Position numbers and translations under genes: made by a program. The notes under the pieces are model-generated. The model was given only the letters and a program-made list of their open reading frames with translations, was not told the origin of the DNA and did no database searches. Below, piece by piece: positions 9,018-16,890 of a stretch of 34,351 nucleotides of DNA; within the stretch, counting starts at the first letter, position 1, and every line of letters begins with the position of its first letter. The DNA comes from Anaerolineaceae bacterium (GTDB taxonomy: Bacteria > Bacillota > Clostridia > Lachnospirales > Lachnospiraceae): NCBI GenBank assembly GCA_004294845.1, contig SHOH01000014.1, positions 1 to 34,351 of the forward strand. Direction: 5' to 3'.

Positions 9018-10463
9018 ATGGTTTGGAAAAAAGCATTGGTCATGATATTAATAATTGGAATGGGCTGTATTACACCAGTAGCCAGTGTATCAGCTGCTAA
9101 GGGCTCAGGCCATGAAGTTCCTTATCAGACTTATACATACGATAAATGGGGTAATGCTACACCCGCACCCAATGGCTACCTACCGGAAAAAACAATTCGC
9201 GGAACCACAATGAATATTGGTGATTTTGTAGATCCTCAGGATATGTTTTATTCTGATGTAAGACATGAGATATATATTGTTGATACAGGCAACTCGAGGA
9301 TTGTAGTTGTTGATGAGGATTTTACATTAATCAAAATTATAGAAGAATTGGAGTGGCAGGGTAAGCCTTATGCAATGCAAAAGCCTACAGGTATCTTTGT
9401 CACTGATGAAGGTACACTCTACATCGCTGACCAAGGTAATGCTGAGGTACTGATGTGTAGCAATGATGGTAAGATATTAAACAAATATGGTAAGCCTGAG
9501 TCTAATCTGATTGACGCGACTGCAGAATATAAACCAAGTAAAATCGTTGTAGACGAGAATGGTAAGATGTATATACAAGGGCTGGGCGTTTATCAGGGTT
9601 TAATCTACTTAAAGCCGGACGGCAGCTTCGTTAAATATTTTGGTGCAAATAAAGTCGAGATGACTATGAGAAGAGTCATAATGAAGCTTTGGAAAACCAT
9701 TCTGAGTGATAAGGCAAGCTCTAATATGCAGACATTTAACCCAATCGAATACGGTAATATCTTTCTAGCGGATAATGGCTTTATTTATGCTACAGCAGCG
9801 GCTTCGGAGGATAACAGTAAACTTATCGTTGAATTAAATCCTCTTGGTGTGGATATCAACAGAATGAAACGGCCTGTGTGGTATGTAAATGCTACTTTTG
9901 CCGATATTAACGTCGATGAGGAAGGTATCATAACTGTAATAGACGGAAAAACCGGTAGAATCTATCAAAGTGATAAAAACGGTCAGTTGATGTTCGCATT
10001 TGGAGGAATCGGAGAACAGCTGGGTTTATTCAAAATTCCAAGCTCAATCATTGAAGTAGAAGATAAGATTTATGTTCTTGACTCTGAAAAAGCCAGTATA
10101 ACCGGCTTTACCCTAACAAGCTTCGGAGAAAAGGTCAGAAAAGCAATATCCTTATATAACAATGGACATTATGAAGCAAGTATAGAGCCTTGGGAAGATG
10201 TGATTAAACAGAATGCCAATTACCTATTGGCTTATACCGGAGTAGGAAAGGCTTATTATCAGTTAGAAAAGTATGAACTGGCTATGGAAAGTTATAAGCT
10301 TGCTAATGACCGTAGCAACTATTCTACCGCCTTTAGGGGTTATTCTCTGCAGGCTATGAGAAGTAACTTCGGATTAATACTGGTGGCAATCATACTAATT
10401 TCTGCTGCATATAAAACCATAAGATATTATATTGATAAACGTAGAAAAGGGAAAGGAGTATAA
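9018..10463 (+). CDS. Membrane-anchored NHL-repeat / TPR protein
   Basis: This 481-residue protein starts with a signal peptide (cleavage likely after ASVSA). Several NHL-type beta-propeller blades follow between ~65 and ~355, with typical strings YIVDTGNSRIVVVD and LYIADQGNAEVLM. Two TPR-like helical repeats lie at ~375-440 (YTGVGKAYYQLEKYELAMES). A single transmembrane helix (~452-468) and a basic tail close the protein. The propeller and TPR should therefore sit outside the membrane. NHL propellers bind proteins, RNA or ligands, so a scaffold or sensor role around the importer is plausible but unproven. It ends 2 nt before the Yip1-family gene, suggesting coupled translation. A GMGC at Cys17 could be a weak lipobox, though the residue pattern fits poorly. 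Confidence 0.8.
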   Translation: MVWKKALVMILIIGMGCITPVASVSAAKGSGHEVPYQTYTYDKWGNATPAPNGYLPEKTIRGTTMNIGDFVDPQDMFYSDVRHEIYIVDTGNSRIVVVDEDFTLIKIIEELEWQGKPYAMQKPTGIFVTDEGTLYIADQGNAEVLMCSNDGKILNKYGKPESNLIDATAEYKPSKIVVDENGKMYIQGLGVYQGLIYLKPDGSFVKYFGANKVEMTMRRVIMKLWKTILSDKASSNMQTFNPIEYGNIFLADNGFIYATAAASEDNSKLIVELNPLGVDINRMKRPVWYVNATFADINVDEEGIITVIDGKTGRIYQSDKNGQLMFAFGGIGEQLGLFKIPSSIIEVEDKIYVLDSEKASITGFTLTSFGEKVRKAISLYNNGHYEASIEPWEDVIKQNANYLLAYTGVGKAYYQLEKYELAMESYKLANDRSNYSTAFRGYSLQAMRSNFGLILVAIILISAAYKTIRYYIDKRRKGKGV

Positions 10464-10465
10464 GC

Positions 10466-11092
10466 ATGAACCGATTATCCAAGGGCTTTAGACAAAGCTA
10501 CTATACCATGTTTCACCCGGTCAATGGATTCGACGCGGTAAAATGGGAGAATGCAGGATCTATTCGCACCTGTTTTTTCATCATGTTCCTTTTCTTTTTA
10601 GTAAATGTATTTGATGCTGTGTTGACTGGATTCATCTATAATACCCGTAATCCGGATAGAATATCCATTATTTCTATCTTTGCGGTTAGTATTGGTGGAA
10701 TAATATTATGGTTTATCTCTAATTGGGCAGTAAGCTCTTTAATGTTCACGGAAGGAAAGACAAAACACATTCTGATTTTGACTTGCTACTCCCTGCTTCC
10801 TTATATAATATGGGAATTCATTTACATTGTAGCCAGCAATTTTGTGCCTGTAGAGATGGCTCCATTCTTATCCATGCTCCGATTTATCGGATTATCTTGG
10901 AGCTTTCTGCTTCTGGTGTTTGGATCTTATCAGATACACCAGATATCGGTAGGCAAGGTCTTTGTCAATATTTTGCTTACGGTTTTAGGAGTATTCATAA
11001 TGCTGTTTTTAATGTTGCTGGGTTACAGTTTGATACAGCAGATGTATATATTTGCTTACACAATATTCAGTGAAGTTGTATTCCGGTTATAG
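10466..11092 (+). CDS. Yip1-family integral membrane protein
   Basis: This 208-residue protein is almost entirely hydrophobic, with about five transmembrane segments after a ~40-residue cytoplasmic-looking N-terminus (FHPVNGFDAVKWENAGS). This layout and the opening match bacterial Yip1-domain proteins (inference from pattern, not a search). The function of the bacterial members is unknown; they often lie beside NHL/TPR and DUF5696-like genes in sugar-transport operons. The AAAGGAG ribosome site overlaps the end of the previous gene, with 2 nt between stop and start, so expression is probably coupled. Confidence 0.72.
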   Translation: MNRLSKGFRQSYYTMFHPVNGFDAVKWENAGSIRTCFFIMFLFFLVNVFDAVLTGFIYNTRNPDRISIISIFAVSIGGIILWFISNWAVSSLMFTEGKTKHILILTCYSLLPYIIWEFIYIVASNFVPVEMAPFLSMLRFIGLSWSFLLLVFGSYQIHQISVGKVFVNILLTVLGVFIMLFLMLLGYSLIQQMYIFAYTIFSEVVFRL

Positions 11093-11107
11093 AAGGGATG
11101 ATAGACC

Positions 11108-13399
11108 ATGAAGAAAAAAATTATTTTATTAGGTATAGCAGCGATTGTGCTAATCTTAATAGCACTTACGTTCATAAATACGAATGATGAGATCCTAGAC
11201 ATTTCCACGGTTAATAATAACCAGGAAAATCAACCGGACCTATCCACTGGATTTGTTATCGGTAAAGAGGATAAATTTCAAACCGTTTTAGAAAACGATA
11301 ATCTTAAGCTATCAGCTAATTTAAAGAACGGTGAGATTTCTGTTTTGGACAAAAGAAGCTCTAAGACTTGGTATTCCAACCCTCTTGATAAGGAGAACGA
11401 TAGACTGGCCAACGGGTTCCATAAAATATCTCTTTTCTCACAGTTATTACTATCATATACCACAGATACAGGAGTGGTAATGAATGTAGGAAGTTTTATG
11501 GGCTCAGTTTCAAGATCGGGACTCTCATACCGAGTTGATGATGAGGGCATTATCTTTATATATAATTTCACTAAAGAAGAGTTAATTGTTCCTGTTCGTT
11601 ACTCACTTACAGACACGGATTTTGTGGCTGAAATTCTGACAGCCGGTATACAGGAGCTTGGCACGAATAAATTAACCAACATCGAACTTCTTCCCTTCTT
11701 TGGAGCGGGATCACAGGAGGATGATGGTTACCTATTGGTACCGGACGGAAGTGGAGCTCTGATATATTTTAATAACGGTAAAGGCAAGGCAAAAGAATTT
11801 TCTATGAGCCTATATGGCTTTGATAACGGTGTTAATGACAGGTTACTTGACAGTGCAACGGCTATCGGTACCTCATTTACCCTAACAGAAAATGTATACT
11901 TACCTGTATTTGGTGAGAAATGTAATGATGACGGTTTCCTAGCCATTATGACTGATGGTGCAGCCAGAGCTTCGGTAAAAGCCAGATCATCCGGTATCTA
12001 CACCAGCTATAACAATATCTGGTCTACTTACAATTACAGGACTGTTGGAACTGTAAGACTTATGCAGAAGGAAATGAGTGAAAAGACAGTTTCTATTCCT
12101 GAAAAGCAACCAGACATCAGTGTAAATTATAAAATACTATATAGGTTCCTGGAAAGCGGTCAGAGTGAGTATAGTGATATGGCTAAAGTTTATCAGGAAT
12201 ATTTGGTGGAAAACACCGGACTAACTACAAGAACCAAAGAAGGCGACATTCCTTTTTACTTGGATATCTATGGACATATACGTAAGACTAAATCCTTCTT
12301 AGGAATACCTAAGGATACTTTAATCACTACGACAACCGTTAAGGACGCAGAGAATATTGTTAATGAATTGAACAGCCAGGGATTAGGCAATATTGTATTA
12401 AAGTATAACTACTGGATGAAGAACGGATATTATCAGACCATTCAGACTAATGCAAAGCTTGAGAAGAAGCTAGGAAACACTAAGGATATGAAGCGTCTGG
12501 AAGAGAAATTAAATCAGGGCGAGGGTTCTTTATATCTAGCAGCCGAGCTGGTGAATGTCTATAAGACAGGTAAAGGCGTATCCAAATACAATGATGTCTT
12601 AAGCTCTGTAGCCAATACCCCTCAGGTACAGTATGAATTTGTACTGGACTCTGCAAGCAGAGATCCCAGATATGAACCTTGGTATTTGATTAAGCCAAAA
12701 AAGCTTGCAAGCTATTATAATAAGTTTTTAAATAATTTTAATAAGATCGGTTTTTCTAATGTTGCATTTGAATCCATTGGAAGTATGGCTTATTCGGAGC
12801 TTTCCACCAATGGAACCAGTCGCAACCTGGTACCGGGGCTCGTAAATGATATTTTACAGGATGCATCTGACAGAGTTGATAATATCATGTTATCCGGTGC
12901 AAATGAATATGCAGCTGTTAATGCCACCCATTTAATTAACACCCCGATAAAAAGCAGTACATTTGATATAGAGGATGCGAGTATTCCCTTTTTCCAGATG
13001 GTATTCCATGGATATAATTACTACTCACTGGGAGCAACTAACCTTTCCAGTAACCCCGAAGTTATGGTGTTGAAGTGCTTAGAATATGGTGCTGCACCGA
13101 TGTATTCCTGGGTATCTCGTAATACAGAGGAGCTCATTGGATCGAGAACAGACGACTTATTCAGTGCTGATTATCGAAAGTGGATCGATTTTGCTGTAGA
13201 AGAATATGAGGAAATTAACAGTGTGCTTAAGGACACTGTAACATTACCCATAACTTCACACAGGATTTTGGAGGACGGAGTAAGAGAGACGGTTTACGGT
13301 AATATGATCAAGGTTATTGTAAATTATAACAGCTCATCTGTCACTGTAGGCGATAATCAAATCGATGGAAATGGGTACCAGGTATTTGAGGTTGATTAA
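11108..13399 (+). CDS. Membrane-anchored DUF5696-type protein, possible glycoside hydrolase
   Basis: This 763-residue protein has an N-terminal hydrophobic anchor (residues ~4-23) with no lipobox, so it is likely tethered with its bulk outside the cell. Residues ~55-340 form a beta-rich domain (SANLKNGEISVLDKRSSKTW; GYLLVPDGSGALIYF). A later part from ~375 onward looks like a TIM barrel (PFYLDIYGHIRK, NIVLKYNYW, FVLDSA, VAFESIGSMAYSE, APMYSWVS). The overall pattern resembles the DUF5696 family found with sugar ABC genes in Firmicutes. Conserved acidic residues at barrel strand ends could be catalytic, but I cannot identify a proven pair. It lies between two importers and 15 nt after the Yip1 gene. 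An enzyme that trims ligand at the transporter mouth is one guess. Confidence 0.68.
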   Translation: MKKKIILLGIAAIVLILIALTFINTNDEILDISTVNNNQENQPDLSTGFVIGKEDKFQTVLENDNLKLSANLKNGEISVLDKRSSKTWYSNPLDKENDRLANGFHKISLFSQLLLSYTTDTGVVMNVGSFMGSVSRSGLSYRVDDEGIIFIYNFTKEELIVPVRYSLTDTDFVAEILTAGIQELGTNKLTNIELLPFFGAGSQEDDGYLLVPDGSGALIYFNNGKGKAKEFSMSLYGFDNGVNDRLLDSATAIGTSFTLTENVYLPVFGEKCNDDGFLAIMTDGAARASVKARSSGIYTSYNNIWSTYNYRTVGTVRLMQKEMSEKTVSIPEKQPDISVNYKILYRFLESGQSEYSDMAKVYQEYLVENTGLTTRTKEGDIPFYLDIYGHIRKTKSFLGIPKDTLITTTTVKDAENIVNELNSQGLGNIVLKYNYWMKNGYYQTIQTNAKLEKKLGNTKDMKRLEEKLNQGEGSLYLAAELVNVYKTGKGVSKYNDVLSSVANTPQVQYEFVLDSASRDPRYEPWYLIKPKKLASYYNKFLNNFNKIGFSNVAFESIGSMAYSELSTNGTSRNLVPGLVNDILQDASDRVDNIMLSGANEYAAVNATHLINTPIKSSTFDIEDASIPFFQMVFHGYNYYSLGATNLSSNPEVMVLKCLEYGAAPMYSWVSRNTEELIGSRTDDLFSADYRKWIDFAVEEYEEINSVLKDTVTLPITSHRILEDGVRETVYGNMIKVIVNYNSSSVTVGDNQIDGNGYQVFEVD

Positions 13400-13413
13400 T
13401 AGGAGGTTTTTTT

Positions 13414-14349
13414 ATGGAGACAAAAGCTATTACTAATAAAAGAAAAAGGAGATCCTCCCTTAGTAAAAAACAAGGAAGGGCAGGTTATCTGTTCGTATTT
13501 CCATGGATTATAGGCTTTTTGTTTTTCTTTTTAAAACCTTTCGTGGAGTCCTTTTGGTTTACATTTAATGATGTTACTATGCAAGCACAGGGTCTTACAC
13601 CTAAATTTATAGGCTTAAATAATTATAAATATTTATTTGTCGAACATACCACCTATATACCAATGCTTACAGCTGCTATACAAAACATGCTATCAGAGGT
13701 AGTAATAATTACTATGTTAAGCTTGTTTATCGCAACATTATTGAATCAGAAGTTCGGAGGACGGACTATATATCGGGCAATATTCTTCCTGCCTATTATA
13801 CTAACCAGTGGTGTAGTATTTACAATGATGTCTAGTGTAGTAGGTAATAGTGGACTTGGCTCTACAGATAACGCATATTTATTCCAAAGTACAGGACTGA
13901 TAGACTTACTTCTTCAAGGGGGCCTAAGTCCCGCTACCGTTTCAAGAATATCGGGAGTAGTTGATAGTATATTCTCTATGGCAACAAAATCAGGGGTGCA
14001 AATTCTGCTGTTTTTAAGCGGATTACAGAAGATACCTGCAGACGCTTATGAAGCGGCACAGATAGAAGGAGCCAGCAGATGGGATATATTCTGGAAAATA
14101 ACCATTCCTAGAATTTCACCAATAATATTCTTAAATATTGTATATACCATCATTGATTCCTTCACTTCCTATGGTACATCATCCGGTGGAAATCAGATGA
14201 TGATGGCAATCCAAAGCATGGGCTTTGGAAAGACCATGAAATTTGGTGTCAGTGCGGCAATGGCATGGGTTTACTTTCTAGTAATTGTAATCATACTATT
14301 GTTTGCATACTTGATCATTGGCAGAAAAGTATCAAAGATTGAATCTTGA
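13414..14349 (+). CDS. Sugar ABC transporter permease (second importer), MalF/UgpA type
   Basis: This 311-residue membrane protein opens with a basic cytoplasmic tail, then a first hydrophobic segment (~25-45, FVFPWIIGFLFFFLKPF). It bears the EAA loop YEAAQIEGASRWDIFWKITI (Glu213 onward). AGGAGG lies directly before ATG 13414. It is only 14 nt from the DUF5696-type gene and 15 nt from its partner permease. Sequence differs clearly from the first importer's permease, so this is a separate system and not a tandem copy. Confidence 0.92.
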   Translation: METKAITNKRKRRSSLSKKQGRAGYLFVFPWIIGFLFFFLKPFVESFWFTFNDVTMQAQGLTPKFIGLNNYKYLFVEHTTYIPMLTAAIQNMLSEVVIITMLSLFIATLLNQKFGGRTIYRAIFFLPIILTSGVVFTMMSSVVGNSGLGSTDNAYLFQSTGLIDLLLQGGLSPATVSRISGVVDSIFSMATKSGVQILLFLSGLQKIPADAYEAAQIEGASRWDIFWKITIPRISPIIFLNIVYTIIDSFTSYGTSSGGNQMMMAIQSMGFGKTMKFGVSAAMAWVYFLVIVIILLFAYLIIGRKVSKIES

Positions 14350-14364
14350 TAGAGAGGTGGGAGA

Positions 14365-15381
14365 ATGAAAAAAATAAAAAATCATCTTGAACATATGGAT
14401 AAGGTGAAATTAAGAGAAGATTTAGTCCATTATGTTAGGGTCAAAAAGCCCACTAAAAAGCTGTGGTCCTTAGTAAGACATATTCTATTGATTGGTATTA
14501 GTTTTATAATTCTTTATCCAATCATGTTTATGTTAAGCAATGCCTTTAAGCCGGTTGAGCAGTACTATGACCCATCAGTCATTTGGATACCAAAAGCATT
14601 TACCTTTGCCAATTTTGCCGTTGTACTTATGGTAATTGATTTTGCCAAGGTATTGTGGAATACGGTAGTCATCGCTATACTTCCTGCATTAATACAGACA
14701 GCTGTAAGCATGTATGTGGCTTATGGTTTAGCAAGGTTTAATTTTAAAGGCAGAAAGCTAATAGTTGCTTTGGTTATTTTAACGGTTATTGTTCCTCAAC
14801 AGACCATTTCTACATCTCTTTATGCCTCTTATAGGAATATGGACATATTCGGGCTTATTGGTTGGCTCAGTCAGGTAACCGGAGGTGCCATAAAGGTTCC
14901 AAATCTTATCGGAACACCTTGGGTAACAATACTTCCTTCTTTACTGTCCGTAGGCTTTAAGGGAGGTTTATACATCTTCATATATCTACAGTTCTTTAGT
15001 GGAATTCCAAAGGAGCTGCAGGAGGCTGCATCTATTGACGGATGCGGACCGATAAAAACCTTCTTAAAAATTATTGTGCCTACGACTAAGAATATTACTT
15101 TGTCTGTAATCCTTCTTTCAGTCGTTTGGAACTGGAATGATTATTATACACCGGCTATGTTTATAAGAACAAAGGATACAATTTCAACAGCTATGGCAGG
15201 CTTCCAGACACAACTTGAGAATCTGCATAATTTGGGAATAGGAGCAGAGAATATTCAGACAGCTAATACACAGATTCAAGCAGCTGCTCTGATGTCTATT
15301 ATTCCTTTGGTAATCCTTTATGTTATACTTCAAAAATATTTTGCTGAGGGTATAGAAAATTCAGGATTAACCGGATTTTAA
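14365..15381 (+). CDS. Sugar ABC transporter permease (second importer), MalG/UgpE type
   Basis: This 338-residue permease has a longer than usual basic N-terminal tail of about 35 residues before the first membrane helix (HILLIGISFIILYPIMFMLS). The EAA loop is QEAASIDGCGPIKTFLKIIV (Glu220 onward). The GAGGTGGGAG stretch upstream supports the start. It completes the second membrane channel, whose binding protein follows after 74 nt. Confidence 0.92.
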   Translation: MKKIKNHLEHMDKVKLREDLVHYVRVKKPTKKLWSLVRHILLIGISFIILYPIMFMLSNAFKPVEQYYDPSVIWIPKAFTFANFAVVLMVIDFAKVLWNTVVIAILPALIQTAVSMYVAYGLARFNFKGRKLIVALVILTVIVPQQTISTSLYASYRNMDIFGLIGWLSQVTGGAIKVPNLIGTPWVTILPSLLSVGFKGGLYIFIYLQFFSGIPKELQEAASIDGCGPIKTFLKIIVPTTKNITLSVILLSVVWNWNDYYTPAMFIRTKDTISTAMAGFQTQLENLHNLGIGAENIQTANTQIQAAALMSIIPLVILYVILQKYFAEGIENSGLTGF

Positions 15382-15455
15382 TTGTTTTGTTAGATATTTC
15401 TTATCCGGTATCGTATCGGATAGAGATTCTATATAAAAAAGAGAGGAGAATATGT

Positions 15456-16793
15456 ATGAAAAGCAAAAAAATAATAGCACTTTTTCTTGCTATGACGCTT
15501 ATGATACTTAATCTTGCCGCATGTGCCGGCAATAGTCCAAGTAATGATAACAATAATGACAATGGTAACAAGACACCGGCAACAGATGATCAGGGAGGAG
15601 AAGTAGTAGATGCTGGAGATGAGCTTCCCGAGACTCTGGACAATCCCGATATATCAATAGTTTATTGGTATAATCCGGATCAATATGCTTATGACACTAA
15701 GAAAAATGAAAATGTTTATGATCCGATTCTTGAAGCTATTCCTGATTTCGAGGAAAAATACGGTGGAACAGTTAATGTAATTTATGCTGCATGGGACAGC
15801 ATGCTTGAGACAGTAATTGCACTCCAAAACTCCGGCGATGCTCCCGATTTATTTGAAGTATATGATCGTAATATGTATAATGTTGTACTTTCAAATATTG
15901 CACAGCCTATCGATGAATTTGTAACCGATAAGGATTTTAGCTACTGGGATGTTGAACGTGACCTCTTCTCTTGGAAGGGCCAAACCTATGCGATACCTAT
16001 TAAGCCTTATACCTATTATATTATGTTTAACCGTGATCTTTTTGCATTAGAGGGACTGACTCCTCCGGATGAATTATTCCAGCAGGGGTTGTGGAATTTT
16101 GATGAATTTGAAAAAGCTATTAAGGCATTAACGCATACAGTAGATGGTGAAGTAAGCCAATTAGGCTATGGTTCATATGACGATACAATTACTTACTTTA
16201 TGTTAGTAAACGGTGGAGCATTATTGGATATTGATACTTCAAGCGGTTCAGTAAAACCCATGTTATCTGACCCGAAGGTAATAAATACAATGAACTATAT
16301 GACCAGATGGATGGATTATATGGTATTTGGCTATGACATGTTCGGATGGTGGGACAATGGTGCTCTAGGCATGATTCGCGGTAAGGAGTTTCCTGTTGAT
16401 CATCCTTTCGAGGTTGGAATGGTTCCTTATCCTACAGGCCCTGATCTAGAAGGTAGGAATTTGGTAGTATATCCCCAGGGCTTTGCGGTACCACAGGGAG
16501 CTAAGAATCCCCAAGGTGCAGCAACCTTCTTAAGAATGGTTAATGATAAGCAGCTAGAAGTTGGAGATCAGAAGGAAGCTAATCGTATAGGTCAGGAAAA
16601 CTATGATATGATCTATACTGATGATGTAAAGCTTGTTTATGAATATGATAAGAACTTGGATGATGTTGATCATATCGTTGGTTCTATCATCAACTATATG
16701 CGTGATGATGTACCTGCATCAACAATTGCAGCTAATATGGAGCCTGAGATTAGAGCATCCATAGAATTGATTTTTGGACCTCAAACAGAGTAA
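15456..16793 (+). CDS. Sugar-binding lipoprotein of the second ABC importer
   Basis: This 445-residue family-1 extracellular solute-binding protein has a lipoprotein signal ending LNLAAC (Cys23) and an Asn/Asp-rich linker. The mature domain shows the usual elements: ISIVYWYNPDQ, ALQNSGDAPDLFEVY, FSWKGQTYAIPIKPYTYYIM. I place the start at ATG 15456, because GAGAGGAG is correctly spaced before it and the signal peptide begins there. An in-frame TTG at 15387 would add 23 unlikely residues. Unlike the binding-protein fusion at 4166, it has normal size and normal lipid anchoring. Ligand is unknown. Confidence 0.92.
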   Translation: MKSKKIIALFLAMTLMILNLAACAGNSPSNDNNNDNGNKTPATDDQGGEVVDAGDELPETLDNPDISIVYWYNPDQYAYDTKKNENVYDPILEAIPDFEEKYGGTVNVIYAAWDSMLETVIALQNSGDAPDLFEVYDRNMYNVVLSNIAQPIDEFVTDKDFSYWDVERDLFSWKGQTYAIPIKPYTYYIMFNRDLFALEGLTPPDELFQQGLWNFDEFEKAIKALTHTVDGEVSQLGYGSYDDTITYFMLVNGGALLDIDTSSGSVKPMLSDPKVINTMNYMTRWMDYMVFGYDMFGWWDNGALGMIRGKEFPVDHPFEVGMVPYPTGPDLEGRNLVVYPQGFAVPQGAKNPQGAATFLRMVNDKQLEVGDQKEANRIGQENYDMIYTDDVKLVYEYDKNLDDVDHIVGSIINYMRDDVPASTIAANMEPEIRASIELIFGPQTE

Positions 16794-16796
16794 AAT

Positions 16797-16875
16797 ATCA
16801 TCGGCGTATTACAGGCTTTATCATAGCAGGTATTACTTTCGATGATGTAAATAAAAAAATGCTGCCTTAGCAGTA
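16797..16875 (+). other. Intercistronic inverted repeats before the unassigned hydrolase
   Basis: The 97-nt gap holds ATCATCG (16797-16803) and CGATGAT (16840-16846), a 7-bp stem with a 36-nt loop, and two copies of GTATTAC inside the loop. A tight hairpin TGCTGC-CTTA-GCAGTA (16860-16875) then ends 5 nt before the GGAG ribosome site at 16881. There is no T-run, so it is not a standard terminator. It may mark mRNA processing between transporter and enzyme genes. Confidence 0.35.
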
Positions 16876-16890
16876 ATATAGGAGTAGTGT

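Noticed and set aside
10723-11073. A 116-codon plus-strand frame inside the Yip1-family gene
   Set aside because: It is a second frame of a gene with well-placed membrane segments and has no ribosome site or family resemblance of its own.
15387-15455. Upstream TTG start for the second binding protein
   Set aside because: The extra residues would precede a perfect lipoprotein signal, and the GAGAGGAG ribosome site fits ATG 15456 instead.
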